The position numbers were made by a program, and so were the translations under genes. The notes beneath the pieces are model-generated. The model made no database searches. It was not told the DNA's origin and worked only from the letters and a program-made list of their open reading frames with translations. 64,000 bases of DNA, from the NCBI GenBank assembly GCA_050745265.1, contig JBOGKE010000100.1, positions 10,667-74,666 of the forward strand, given 5' to 3'. Shown here one piece after another: positions 52,505-62,000 of this stretch. Positions within the stretch are counted from its first letter, which is position 1, and the number at the start of each line of letters is the position of its first letter. This DNA comes from RH2-MAG17b sp050745265. Its GTDB lineage: Bacteria; Acidobacteriota; Terriglobia; UBA7540.

Positions 52505-52695
52505 CTTTCTCCCTTTGGTATCCGGGCTGATGAATCAAAGATTTGGTCGGTCGCCGCTGCCGGCCGCCTGCTGCCGGTCCCAAAACCCGGCCACCCCGCT
52601 TATCCGTTAGATTCATTTGCCGCCAGTTCGGCGCCGACTGCTGAACAGCGAGTCGGTGGCGCCGGCGCGCGGCCGGCTCAGGTGTCCCTGCAAGC

Positions 52696-53817
52696 TCACC
52701 CGGGATACGGCTCATTGGCTCTGGCGATGCGTATGAAGTGATCCGTGAACCGGAAGTGCGCGCCGGGCACTTCGACCTTGGGCATGTGGCACGTCACACA
52801 ATCGCGGGTGGCTACCGGGCAGGCACGGGCGCCATGCGGTCCTGCGGCCGCGGTGCGCGAATGGCACGCCTCGCATTTTGCGTCGTAGGCTCCAGGCTCG
52901 GTAACAAGCGGCTCGTGCGGATTGTGACAAGACGTGCAACTGATGCGCGAGTCCGTTGGACTGTAGCAGCGACTCAGCGTAATTCGGTATCCCTGGAAGC
53001 GGTCGTTCTCGGGCCCGCGAATCTTCAGCGCACGCTCGTCGGCAGCCGTGCGGTGGCACGAACCGCAGAACGCCGTAATTCCAGCCGTCGAAAGGCGTCC
53101 GGGGTTCGAGATATGCAAATTCACCGCGTCGCCGGATTTCATTGAAGCGACGTGGCGCGCGCCCGGACCGTGGCATGCCTCGCAGCTCACGCCGGGAATC
53201 ATCTTGTCAGGCTGAAACTTTCCGCCGCTCACCGCATTCGTAGCATGGCAAGCGAAGCATCGTCTCACCGATTCCGGCTGCAACGGATACCCGAGCGCGA
53301 GTCCCAGTGACGCGGGCGGATAGGCGATGTGCCCAATGGTGATCCCGAGCCCCGACAGGGCCGAGTAGTAGCTGACCTGGCTCTCGTAGTAAAAGCCTCC
53401 GTAACGAAAGACGTAAGTCTGCCCCACCTCTCCCGTGCCGTAGCCAAACGCCCACAGAATGGGGACCGCAATGCCCCGCCCGCCGGCGGACACCGCGAAC
53501 GTCGCGGCGTTGCCCTCAAGTGAAACCTTGTACGCGTACGGACCATTTCGCAAGATCATCGGCGAATGGCCGCGCAGAATGGCGGATGCTGAAGCCGGCG
53601 AGAGCGCGTGCGCCATCGGCGTTGTCGCCTGCGACGCGGCTTCGCCCGGATGACACCCGGCGCACTCCTGAGCGCCCACGTAGGCGTTTCGGGGCCTAGC
53701 CGCGCCGGAGCGCGCGTGGGCGGGTGACGGGGAGCTCTGCGCGGGCGCAAAGCAACAGGTTAATAAGATCAGCGCCGCCAGCCTGAGTGCGGCAGCCGAT
53801 TCAATACGCGCGGCCAT
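52696..53817 (-). CDS. Exported multihaem cytochrome c (seven CxxCH)
   Basis: The product has about 373 residues from ATG 53817, with a signal peptide (LRLAALILLTCCFAPA). Seven haem-binding CxxCH motifs are visible: CAGCH, CFACH, CEACH, CGSCH, CTSCH, CEACH and CVTCH. Between the first and second is a 140-residue beta-rich segment with many Tyr and Gly. This layout (YVGAQECAGCH start) is typical of exported multihaem proteins found in acidobacteria and planctomycetes next to TPR proteins. It probably transfers electrons in the periplasm; the donor is unknown. A TPR protein is encoded just upstream on the same strand. Confidence 0.9.
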   Translation of the reverse strand: MAARIESAAALRLAALILLTCCFAPAQSSPSPAHARSGAARPRNAYVGAQECAGCHPGEAASQATTPMAHALSPASASAILRGHSPMILRNGPYAYKVSLEGNAATFAVSAGGRGIAVPILWAFGYGTGEVGQTYVFRYGGFYYESQVSYYSALSGLGITIGHIAYPPASLGLALGYPLQPESVRRCFACHATNAVSGGKFQPDKMIPGVSCEACHGPGARHVASMKSGDAVNLHISNPGRLSTAGITAFCGSCHRTAADERALKIRGPENDRFQGYRITLSRCYSPTDSRISCTSCHNPHEPLVTEPGAYDAKCEACHSRTAAAGPHGARACPVATRDCVTCHMPKVEVPGAHFRFTDHFIRIARANEPYPG

Positions 53818-53868
53818 ATGTAGCGCTTCGTTCAGAACCAACAGGGCGCTGAAAAACGGTTTGGAGCC

Positions 53869-53983
53869 TGTCATTCTGAGCCAAGCGAAGGATCTCGGTT
53901 TTTTCTTTTCAGTACGACAAGATGCTTCGCGGAGTCTACCCTGAGCGGAACTACTGAGATTCTTCGCTGCGCTCAGAATGACA
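53869..53983. repeat. Palindromic intergenic repeat family, copy 4
   Basis: TGTCATTCTGAG (53869-53880) pairs with CTCAGAATGACA (53972-53983), both perfect, with GCGAAGGATCTC and GAGATTCTTCGC as inner arms. This is the cleanest copy in the window and lies between the cytochrome and TPR genes. Confidence 0.85.
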
Positions 53984-54027
53984 ACCGCGAAGGGCTCAGC
54001 ATGACAAAATCGGCGCCTTTGAGCAAC

Positions 54028-55170
54028 CTAACGCGCCGACGGCGTGCCGAGGACTTCCTGCTGCGTCACTGACCCGCTCTCGGCTTCCATCTCCTTGATC
54101 GTCCGGAGCTCCCGCGCGGCCGCGGCATTGTTTCCTGCACCTCGGTAGGCAAGCGCCAGCCGGTAGTGCGCATCGGTCTGAGATGGATCGAGCGCGACGG
54201 CTTGCTTCAACTCGGCGATGGCGGCAGCGTCGTTCTTGGAAACTGTGTCAATGATTCCAAGATCCAGGTAAATCAAGCGATCCCGAGCGCCCTCGGCGAG
54301 CGCTTGCTTCAGCAGGCGGCGGGCCCCGTTCAAGTCTCCCTGCCGATACCTAACATCCGCGAGGTAGGCGCGCGCTTCTCCGTTCCGGGGGCTCCTTGCG
54401 AGCTCTCGCTCGAACTCTGACGCGGCCAAATCGAACTTCCTCTGCTTCCAGTAAAGGTACCCGAGCACAAAATAGACATTCGGCGCGTCCGGAGCGGCGC
54501 GAGCGGCCTTTTGAAACTCAACGATCGCCTGGCTATAGCGGCGGAGCGCGTCGAGCGCCTGGCCGAGCAGCATGGATGCCGCAGCGGAATCGGGCTGCTG
54601 CTCTTCGATCTGGCGAAAGATGGCCAGCGTCTTCTGCGGCTGATCGCTCCACAAATAGCACTCCGCAAGCACGAAAAGCAGTCGCGTGTTTTTGGGGTCG
54701 GCCTGCGCGGCCTCGGCCAGCTCGCTTGCCGCTTCGCGATAGTCCTGTGTGCCGTAATACGCCATTCCCAGCAAAGTCCGGCACTGGAGGTCCTGGGGAG
54801 CGAGCGCGGCCGCGGCGCGCAGGGGCGGAATCGCGTCCTTGAAATCCTCCATTTTGAAATACGCGAGGGCCAGATTTTTCTGGAGCGCGGGCTGGCGAGG
54901 GTCGACGCGAATCGCAAGGTGGTAGGCGACGATGGCTTCGCGGTACATTTTTCGGTGCGCCAAGGCCACGCCGAGTCCGTTCAGAAGCGCGGCGTTATGC
55001 GGGCGCGCCTTTAGCGCCTCGCAGTATCGCAGCGCCGTATCGCCGCTCGAGCCGGACCGCTGCCTGATTCGAGCGCAAAGCTGGATGGCGTCGCCTGGCG
55101 CGGCGCTCGCGGCCCCCAGGCGCGGCGCCAACCCGACGGCCAGCGCAAGCACGGTTAGAATGCGTGTCAT
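54028..55170 (-). CDS. Exported TPR-repeat protein
   Basis: The 380-residue protein starts at ATG 55170 with a signal peptide (MTRILTVLALAVGLAPRLGA, cleavage near ASAA). About nine tetratricopeptide repeats follow (for example NGLGVALAHRKMYREAIVAY, LGMAYYGTQDYREAASELAE, VLGYLYWKQRKFDLAASEFE), a scaffold for protein-protein contacts. It is upstream of the multihaem cytochrome on the same strand, with a 210-bp gap containing a palindromic repeat. Its start is divergent from a TonB-dependent receptor, so the three may be co-regulated. The partner is unknown. Confidence 0.88.
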   Translation of the reverse strand: MTRILTVLALAVGLAPRLGAASAAPGDAIQLCARIRQRSGSSGDTALRYCEALKARPHNAALLNGLGVALAHRKMYREAIVAYHLAIRVDPRQPALQKNLALAYFKMEDFKDAIPPLRAAAALAPQDLQCRTLLGMAYYGTQDYREAASELAEAAQADPKNTRLLFVLAECYLWSDQPQKTLAIFRQIEEQQPDSAAASMLLGQALDALRRYSQAIVEFQKAARAAPDAPNVYFVLGYLYWKQRKFDLAASEFERELARSPRNGEARAYLADVRYRQGDLNGARRLLKQALAEGARDRLIYLDLGIIDTVSKNDAAAIAELKQAVALDPSQTDAHYRLALAYRGAGNNAAAARELRTIKEMEAESGSVTQQEVLGTPSAR

Positions 55171-55251
55171 CCGCGGCAACTTCAGTTCTCCCGCTCTGCC
55201 GAAGCATACCACCGAAATCCGCGCCTCCAGAAATGGCTGCTCAGTTTCTCG

Positions 55252-55296
55252 TTGACACCACAGCGCTTGCGGTGGTAGCGTTTGGAATCGGTTCCA
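55252..55296 (+). promoter_or_regulatory. Putative promoter and LacI-type operator (TGGAATCGGTTCCA) for TonB receptor 2
   Basis: TTGACA at 55252-55257 is followed by a 17-bp spacer and a weak -10, then a 14-bp palindrome (55283-55296) with central CG. The palindrome is 31 bp before the receptor ATG. The divergent TPR gene starts only 82 bp from the TTGACA. Confidence 0.55.
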
Positions 55297-55326
55297 GAAC
55301 ATATGCGAGCGAGGGAGGTTAGTCGT

Positions 55327-58300
55327 ATGAAGTCAATGAGCATCCGAAGCGTTTCCGCGGCGCTCGCCGCTCTGTTCGTAATGGCGTGCGCGGGCGCCCA
55401 AGCCCAGATCAGGACTCAGGCATCGCTCAGCGGCTACGTCAGCGATCCTTCCGGGGCGATGATTCCCAACGCCACGGTGAGCGTCATCAACTCGCAAACC
55501 GGCGTCGCAAATGTCGTGCACTCGAACTCGAGCGGCTATTATTACGTCCCCAGCTTAAACCCCGGGACCTATAAGATCGATGTCAAAGCGGCGGGCTTCA
55601 AGAGCGTGATGCAAACCGGCTACGTGATCAACGTGGGCGATCATGCGTCGCTCGATTTTCATCTTGCGGTCGGCTCGATCGCACAAACCGTTACCGTTGC
55701 GGGCCAGATTTCACACTTGCAGACGAACACGGCCGAGATCAGCGACGTGATTGCGGGAAGCCAGATTCAGCAGCTTGCCGTCAACGGGCGCAACTTCATG
55801 ACGATGGCGAAGCTGGTGCCGGGCGCCGCGGCGGCGCCGGGGAACACCGGGCTCGGCCACCTGGCCAACGATATTGCGTTCAACGGCGGACGCACTGAAG
55901 AGAGCACCTACTATCTCGACGGCGCGTGGGACAATGATCCGGGCAGCAAGACCAGCCTCGACACCTCGCCCGCCATCGCCGCGGTGAGCGAATTCCGTGT
56001 GGTGACGAGTAACTACAGCGCCGAGTACGGCGGCGCGGGCGCGGCCGTGGTCAACGTGGACATCAAGAGCGGCACGAATCAATTTCACGGCGAAGGTTAC
56101 GAATTCCTTCGCAACGACGCGCTCGACGCTCCGCAGTTGTTCGTGAAAAATACACCGCCCCTGAAGCTGAACGATTTCGGCTTCACGGTGGGCGGGCCCA
56201 TAAAGAAAGACAAGCTTTTCTTCTTTTACAGCTCCGAATGGCGGCGGCAGGAGGCGGGCGCCGCGTTCAGCACCCACACGCCGACCGCGGCGGAACTCGC
56301 CGGCGATTTCAGTCAGTTCACCTCGGTGCTTCCGAAGGGCGGCACGCTGAAGGTTCCCAGCGGCGTCTCTCCGAGCTGCATCAGCGGCACGGACGTGAAT
56401 CCAAAGTGCTTCGACCCGCAAGCCGTCGTCCTGGCTCAGTCCGGCATTTTCCCGGGCGTGACGAATCCATCCTCGTTTCAGGACTACCAGGCCGCGCCCT
56501 CGCTCCCGACGAACTTCAACCAGGAACTGTTCCGCATCGATTACAACCTGAGCAGCAAGCTCAAGTTGATGGGGCACTACATCCAGGAAGGGTATGACCT
56601 GAACCCCGGCGTCTCCATGTGGTCGAATGACAATTTCCCCACCGTGTCGACGAATTTCCAGGTCCCGAGCAAAAACCTGGTGGTTCAACTCACACAGTTC
56701 ATCAACCCAAAGATGTTCAATGAGACGGAATTCGGGTACTCGGACGATTCGGACATCGGCAACCCGGTGGGCACGTACAAGAAGCCCAGCGGCTTAACCA
56801 TCCCCGAGGTCTATCCTCAAAATCCCGACAACCGCATACCGAGCCTGCAGTTCTCGCAGGGCTATGGTAGCTACGATGTCGCCTATTGGCCTTATCAGCT
56901 CACCTCGCCGATCCGAACCTATCAGGATACGTTCACGCAAATCCTCGGCCGGCACACGCTGAAATACGGTGCCGTCTACCAGTACGACATGAAGAACCAG
57001 CCGGCGCAGATCAGAACGCAGGGGCAATTCAATTTCAACGGCGAGTTCACCGGCAACTCGCTCGCGGACTTTCTGCTGGGTCTGCCTTCGAGTTACTCGG
57101 AAACGAACCTGATGCTCACCGGCTTCTGGCGTTACCACCAGCTCGAGGCGTTCGTGCAGGACGATTTCAAGGTGAGCCCTCGCCTCAGCTTGAGCTTAGG
57201 TGTGCGCTATTTCTACATTCCTCACCTCTACACGACGAATAACGAAATCACGAATTTTGTGCCGTCGACCTGGAGCGCATCGCAGGCGCCGAAGCTGGAC
57301 TCGAAGGGGAACATTGTGCCCGGGACTGGAAGTCTCACCAACGGACTCGTCCAGGCCGGACACGGCATCTCGAGATCGCTCGTCAACAGCTACCACAATG
57401 ATTTCGGGCCGCGTTTCGGTTTTTCCTGGGACCCGACCGGCCGCGGGAACACGGTGTTGCGAGGCGGGTACGGCATCACCTATTTCCGCGTGCAGGGAAA
57501 CGACAGTTACAACATCCTGGGCAACCCGCCGTTCGCGACCACCTTCGGCGTGACCGCGCCGCCATTGGACAATCCCGCCGGCGGGGCCGCCGCGCCGATC
57601 ACTCCCTCCTCGCTGCTCGCGCTCGACCAGAATTATTACGTCCCGATGGTTCAGCAGTACAGCCTCGGAGTTCAACGGCTTCTGCCCGCCGACAGCATGT
57701 TGACCGTGAGTTACGTCGGCTCGCACGGAGATCATCTGCAGAGCGAGATCGATCTAAACCAGCCGCTTCCGTACCAGAACTTCGAGTTCAATCCCATTCT
57801 GAACGCCTCGGGCACTCCCGAAAACATTTACCGCCCGTATCAAGGCTGGGGCACGATCGACTTCATTACTCCCGGCGCAAACAGCGTTTACAATTCTCTG
57901 CAGGTGGAGTACGAGAAACAGATGGCGCGCAACTTCCGCTTCCAGGCGTCGTACACGTGGTCGAAATCAGAAGACGACGCGTCGAGCTACAACAACCAAC
58001 CCCAGAACGCCTATGACCGCAATGCCAACTGGGCCGTCTCGGATTACGATCGGCCCCAAATGCTCGTCTTCAACTATATTTACGACCTACCCTTCTTCCG
58101 CGGCGAACGCGGCGTCCGGGGCGAAGCCTTAGGCGGCTGGGAACTTGCGGGTGTTACGACCTACGAGAGCGGCACTCCGCTCACGATCGGGTTAACGGGG
58201 TCGAATCACGGGCTCGCATCCCGGCCGAACGTCAACGGCCAGCGGCTTGTGCTGGGGTCGATTCCGGAGTGGTTTGATACCGCGATCTATTCCGTGCCCG

Positions 58301-58554
58301 CGCCGGGTTTCTTCGGAAACTCCGGCCGCAACGTGATTCGAGGGCCGGCGCTCGGCGAATGGGATATTTCGCTCTACAAGCAGTTCGCCTTCAGCGAGCG
58401 CGCGCACTTGCAGTTGCGGATCGAAAGCTTTAACGCCTTCAATCACACGAACCTTTCGGGCGTGAGCACGTCCCTCGGCTCGGGCAGTTTCGGGCAGGTC
58501 ACGAGCGCCTTGTCTCCGCGGATTTTCCAGCTCGGCGCGCGCTTGATGTTCTGA
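55327..58554 (+). CDS. TonB-dependent receptor, Oar-like, copy 2
   Basis: The 1075-residue outer-membrane protein starts at ATG 55327, preceded by GGGAGG (55313-55318). The signal peptide (ALAALFVMACAGAQAQ) is followed by a carboxypeptidase-regulatory-like domain (about residues 32-115, ASLSGYVSDPSGAMIPNATV). A plug with NGGRTEESTYYLDGAWDND and a barrel ending RIFQLGARLMF follow. The ligand is unknown. An open frame continues upstream to a TTG at 55282, but it covers the operator. A strong hairpin follows the stop. Confidence 0.92.
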   Translation: MKSMSIRSVSAALAALFVMACAGAQAQIRTQASLSGYVSDPSGAMIPNATVSVINSQTGVANVVHSNSSGYYYVPSLNPGTYKIDVKAAGFKSVMQTGYVINVGDHASLDFHLAVGSIAQTVTVAGQISHLQTNTAEISDVIAGSQIQQLAVNGRNFMTMAKLVPGAAAAPGNTGLGHLANDIAFNGGRTEESTYYLDGAWDNDPGSKTSLDTSPAIAAVSEFRVVTSNYSAEYGGAGAAVVNVDIKSGTNQFHGEGYEFLRNDALDAPQLFVKNTPPLKLNDFGFTVGGPIKKDKLFFFYSSEWRRQEAGAAFSTHTPTAAELAGDFSQFTSVLPKGGTLKVPSGVSPSCISGTDVNPKCFDPQAVVLAQSGIFPGVTNPSSFQDYQAAPSLPTNFNQELFRIDYNLSSKLKLMGHYIQEGYDLNPGVSMWSNDNFPTVSTNFQVPSKNLVVQLTQFINPKMFNETEFGYSDDSDIGNPVGTYKKPSGLTIPEVYPQNPDNRIPSLQFSQGYGSYDVAYWPYQLTSPIRTYQDTFTQILGRHTLKYGAVYQYDMKNQPAQIRTQGQFNFNGEFTGNSLADFLLGLPSSYSETNLMLTGFWRYHQLEAFVQDDFKVSPRLSLSLGVRYFYIPHLYTTNNEITNFVPSTWSASQAPKLDSKGNIVPGTGSLTNGLVQAGHGISRSLVNSYHNDFGPRFGFSWDPTGRGNTVLRGGYGITYFRVQGNDSYNILGNPPFATTFGVTAPPLDNPAGGAAAPITPSSLLALDQNYYVPMVQQYSLGVQRLLPADSMLTVSYVGSHGDHLQSEIDLNQPLPYQNFEFNPILNASGTPENIYRPYQGWGTIDFITPGANSVYNSLQVEYEKQMARNFRFQASYTWSKSEDDASSYNNQPQNAYDRNANWAVSDYDRPQMLVFNYIYDLPFFRGERGVRGEALGGWELAGVTTYESGTPLTIGLTGSNHGLASRPNVNGQRLVLGSIPEWFDTAIYSVPAPGFFGNSGRNVIRGPALGEWDISLYKQFAFSERAHLQLRIESFNAFNHTNLSGVSTSLGSGSFGQVTSALSPRIFQLGARLMF

Positions 58555-58559
58555 AGTCG

Positions 58560-58641
58560 CGCGGACCCTCGTTTTGAGGGTCCGCGGCTTTGCCACGAGC
58601 ACAAGCGAAACCGCGGACCTCAAAACCGGCGGTCCGCGCTA
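58560..58641. repeat. GCGGACCY hairpin repeat, copy A (possible terminator of TonB receptor 2)
   Basis: An 11-bp perfect stem CGCGGACCCTC / GAGGGTCCGCG with a 5-base loop lies at 58560-58586, five bases after the receptor stop. A second hairpin (CGCGGACC / GGTCCGCG) is at 58612-58638. No T-run follows, so it is a poor rho-independent terminator by itself. A homologous unit is at 62956-63037. Confidence 0.7.
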
Positions 58642-58660
58642 GGTGCTGCAGCGCCATTCT

Positions 58661-58700
58661 GGCATTCTGAGCGAACCGAAATGAAGCGAAGAATCTCGCC
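58661..58700. repeat. Half copy of the palindromic intergenic repeat
   Basis: GCATTCTGAGCG and GAAGCGAAGAATCTCGCC match the left arm of the family; no right arm follows. The rest of the gap to 59021 holds short inverted spacers (GGGACGCGACGGGAC) and a GGCGGCGCTACAG end, but no recognisable gene. Confidence 0.6.
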
Positions 58701-59021
58701 GTGTTTACCGCCCAGCTCAAACCCCAGGGCGAGACCCTTCGCGGAGTGCTCCGTAGGGGCGACGGGCGCGTCGCCCCGCCTTTCGCGGCGTGCCGGTGGA
58801 CCGCTCCCACTTACTTTCCCGTCGCGTCCCTATCCATCGGGACGCGACGGGACACAGACAAAGTCGTCGCCTGCGGCGCGACTCAAGTCGTGCCCTGATA
58901 CAACGCGCTGAGCCAAAATCGCTCTCCACTCGTGCACTGTCGCACTGCCGCTCTCGCGGGACCGCACACATCGCCCCGCAAGCGATAGGTGGGCCGCTCG
59001 CAGGGCGGCGCTACAGCAAAG

Positions 59022-62000
59022 TTAGAAGCTCAGCCGCGCGTTGAACTCGAACTGGCGGAAGTCATTGCCGTGCCGCCCGAAGTTGGTGGTTCCTCGGACC
59101 TGGCCAAAGGAAGTGCTGTTGCAAACCGGATCCGTGGCGCTCGTGACATTTCCGCACCCAGCGCTGGGATTCGAAAAGGCCGGAGTGTTTGTCGCGTTGA
59201 AAGCCTGGGCGCGGAACTGGAGATTGAAGCGCTCCGAAAGCTTGAAGTTCCTGAAGAGCGCCGCGTCCAGGTTGTCGATGTGCGGCCCGTGGAAAATGTA
59301 GAAGGCCGAATTGCCGAAGTTCTGCGTGTCCACGCCTCCGAAGCAACTGGGATCGAACCAGTTCTCTCCGTAGCCAACCTGCTCGATCTTAGTGATATTG
59401 CTGCACAGCCGGTTGGGACGCTGCTCGTTGCCCGAGGCGTTCAACGAACTGCTGCCAGCGTTTAGCTCACCGACTGGGGTCTGCGAAAACGAGCTAAAAA
59501 TGCCGCTCAGTTGCCATCCGCCGAGAATCTCGGAAGAGATTCCGGTTCGCGCAAAACGCTTGCCGGGGCCGAAGAAAGGCTGCCAGACGAACACCGCCTC
59601 AAAGTTCTGCGGCCGGTCCCAAGGCGCCAAGCCGCGATTGAGATTAAAAAATGCGGGCGTCTGGATGTAAGGCGAGCTCTTCTGGTCGTTGCCCAACTGC
59701 CCGCCGCCGTGGATCGCCTCGCCGATTGTCTTCGACCAGGTGTAGGCCAAATCCACCTCAAGCCCGTTGTTGAAGCGATGGCCGAGGGTAGCTTGGAGAG
59801 AATCGTAATGCGCTTCGGTGATGGGCGTAATGATCGAGGTCCCGCCCGTGCGGCAGCCGAGAGCGGTGGAGGCGGAACTCGTGCACGCCCCCTTGGTGCT
59901 AGAGAGGGAATTAAACGGCTGGCTGGCCGATCCGCCGCACTTGCCGGGCGTGCATCCCGCCGGGCCGATGGGGCTCTGGACATTCAGGTCAAGAATGCCC
60001 TCCTGGCCCACTGTCCTCGTGGCCACATAGCCGGCCTGCGCCACCCAGTTCCCTGGCAGTTCCTTCTGGATCGTGAAGTTCCAGGACTGAACGTAGCCGC
60101 GCGGGGCGCTGTTGCCCGCCGTCACCAGATTGACATTGCCCGGAATGGCGTTGGAAGCGGTGGTCAAGCTGGGCAAGGGCGAGGGCGGCACAATTCCGAC
60201 CGGCAAGGTTCCGCCCGCACCGAAGCAATAGGAGGCGTACTTGGCGCACTCGCCCCCCGGGGTGTTCTGGAAGTCCTGGGGGTTCATCACGCCCGCAGCC
60301 AAGAGGGAGTTGGGCGAACCCTCATTCAGGGGGATCAAGATAGGGTAATTCGTCCGCAGGTCATCAATCAGGTTAAAGGGCTCGTAAGCGATGCCGTACC
60401 CTGCGCGGACCACCGTGGTGTTGGTAGCCCGGTAGGCCAAGCCGATGCGCGGCGAGAAGTACTTCTGGCTGACCGTCGTGCCGCAACTGATCGAGTTGCC
60501 GCCCTCGCCGCAGTTCAGCATCTGCCCGGTGGCAAAGTCATACCGCTCGACGCCGGCGGGCGTGCCGGAGCGTGTCGGGAAGGGATAATACTCCCAGCGC
60601 ACGCCGTAGGTCGCTGTCAGCTTGGGCCTGACCTGCCAGGTATCGCCGGCGTAGAGAGCGAACATGTGCGTGACGGTATGAAATTCATTGGGGACCATGA
60701 TGTTCCGGCCCCAGCCCGAGCTAACCCCTAGCAGGAAGCTGGCGAAGTCATTGTAAGCATTGCCCGAGGTGGTCTTGCCGCTTGCGACGCAGCCCTTGCA
60801 TTCGGTCGGCCCCGAGGTGAAATCGAATCCGCCTGCGGCCGGCCAGGATGTTCCGCCGGCGTTCCACTCCGGCTGCGTCTGGTTGAGGTGCTGGTCCATG
60901 AAGGCGCCGCCGAAGTTAAGCGTGTGCCTGCCGTGGATCCAGTTGGCGCTGCCGCTCCAGACAAATTGCGGGTCGTTACGGAAGTAAGGCATGTATCCGT
61001 TGTAAGTGCCGAGCGTGCTGAAGCTCCCGATTTTGAACGTCGGCCAACTGCCCTCAAAGAATCGAGTGCCGTTCGCGCCGGGAATGCCCGTGCCGGCGAC
61101 TCCCGCGGCATTAGTCCATTTGAGAGTTTGGCCTTCTTTGGTCGCGAGGTCGAGCTGCTGAGAGTTTGACACCTGGCGTGTAAAGCCGAAGTTGCCCTCT
61201 ATGACGAAATTCGGCGTGGCCACATAGTTGCCCGTGATGCTGGTCGTGAGGGTGTGTCCTCCTCCCATCCCTTCGTTGCCGATAAAGCTGCTATCTATTT
61301 CCTCTCCTCCCACGGGTCCAAAAACTTGGGGATCGAGCGTGCCGTAGTTAAGGTAGCCAATGTGGCCGAACATCGTGAATTTGTTCGTGGCGTTCCAATT
61401 GATCTTGTTGTCGGTGGTGATGCGGTTGAAATGTGTGTCCGCTGAGCCGATGAAGTTGTTGTCCGGCACGTTGCTGCTCGAATTGGGAAGATTTTGCTGC
61501 GGGAGCAGTGCATCGAGGGCGTTGGCCACCGGGCTGATCCGGTTGGTGGGAATGACATTCGGGCATTCCGTAAAGCCGCTGGATAAGGTGACGTCGCCCG
61601 TTTGGCCGGGCATACAAACGGCGTTGTAAGTCCTGGGGTCGCTCGAGTTGTTGGTGGCGAAGATTTGCGTCCGGCCCGACCCATCGGATTTTCCCGTCGC
61701 CGGATCGTAGACCACGTCCGGATTGACCGCTGTCGCGCCGGGTATGCTGCCCACCAAGCCGCGCAAGTCACCTTTCATCATTGCGGGGCTCGCGATTGTC
61801 TGGTCTTTGGAGGAGAATGCGTATTCGCGAGTGAGCTCGACGTTGGAGAAGAAGAACAGTTTGTTCTTCTTGATCGGCCCGCCGACGCTGCCCCCAAACT
61901 GGTTGAAAATATCTTTGGGCGAGCGGGTGATATGATCGTGGGGCGCGAAAAACTCCAGCGCCTCCATCGCTTGGTCGTAGTGGTATTCGTAAACGTCGCC

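Noticed and set aside
52505..52695. Small gene between the aldo/keto reductase and the cytochrome
   Set aside because: Only a 191-bp gap with no start plus ribosome site combination and no conserved peptide.
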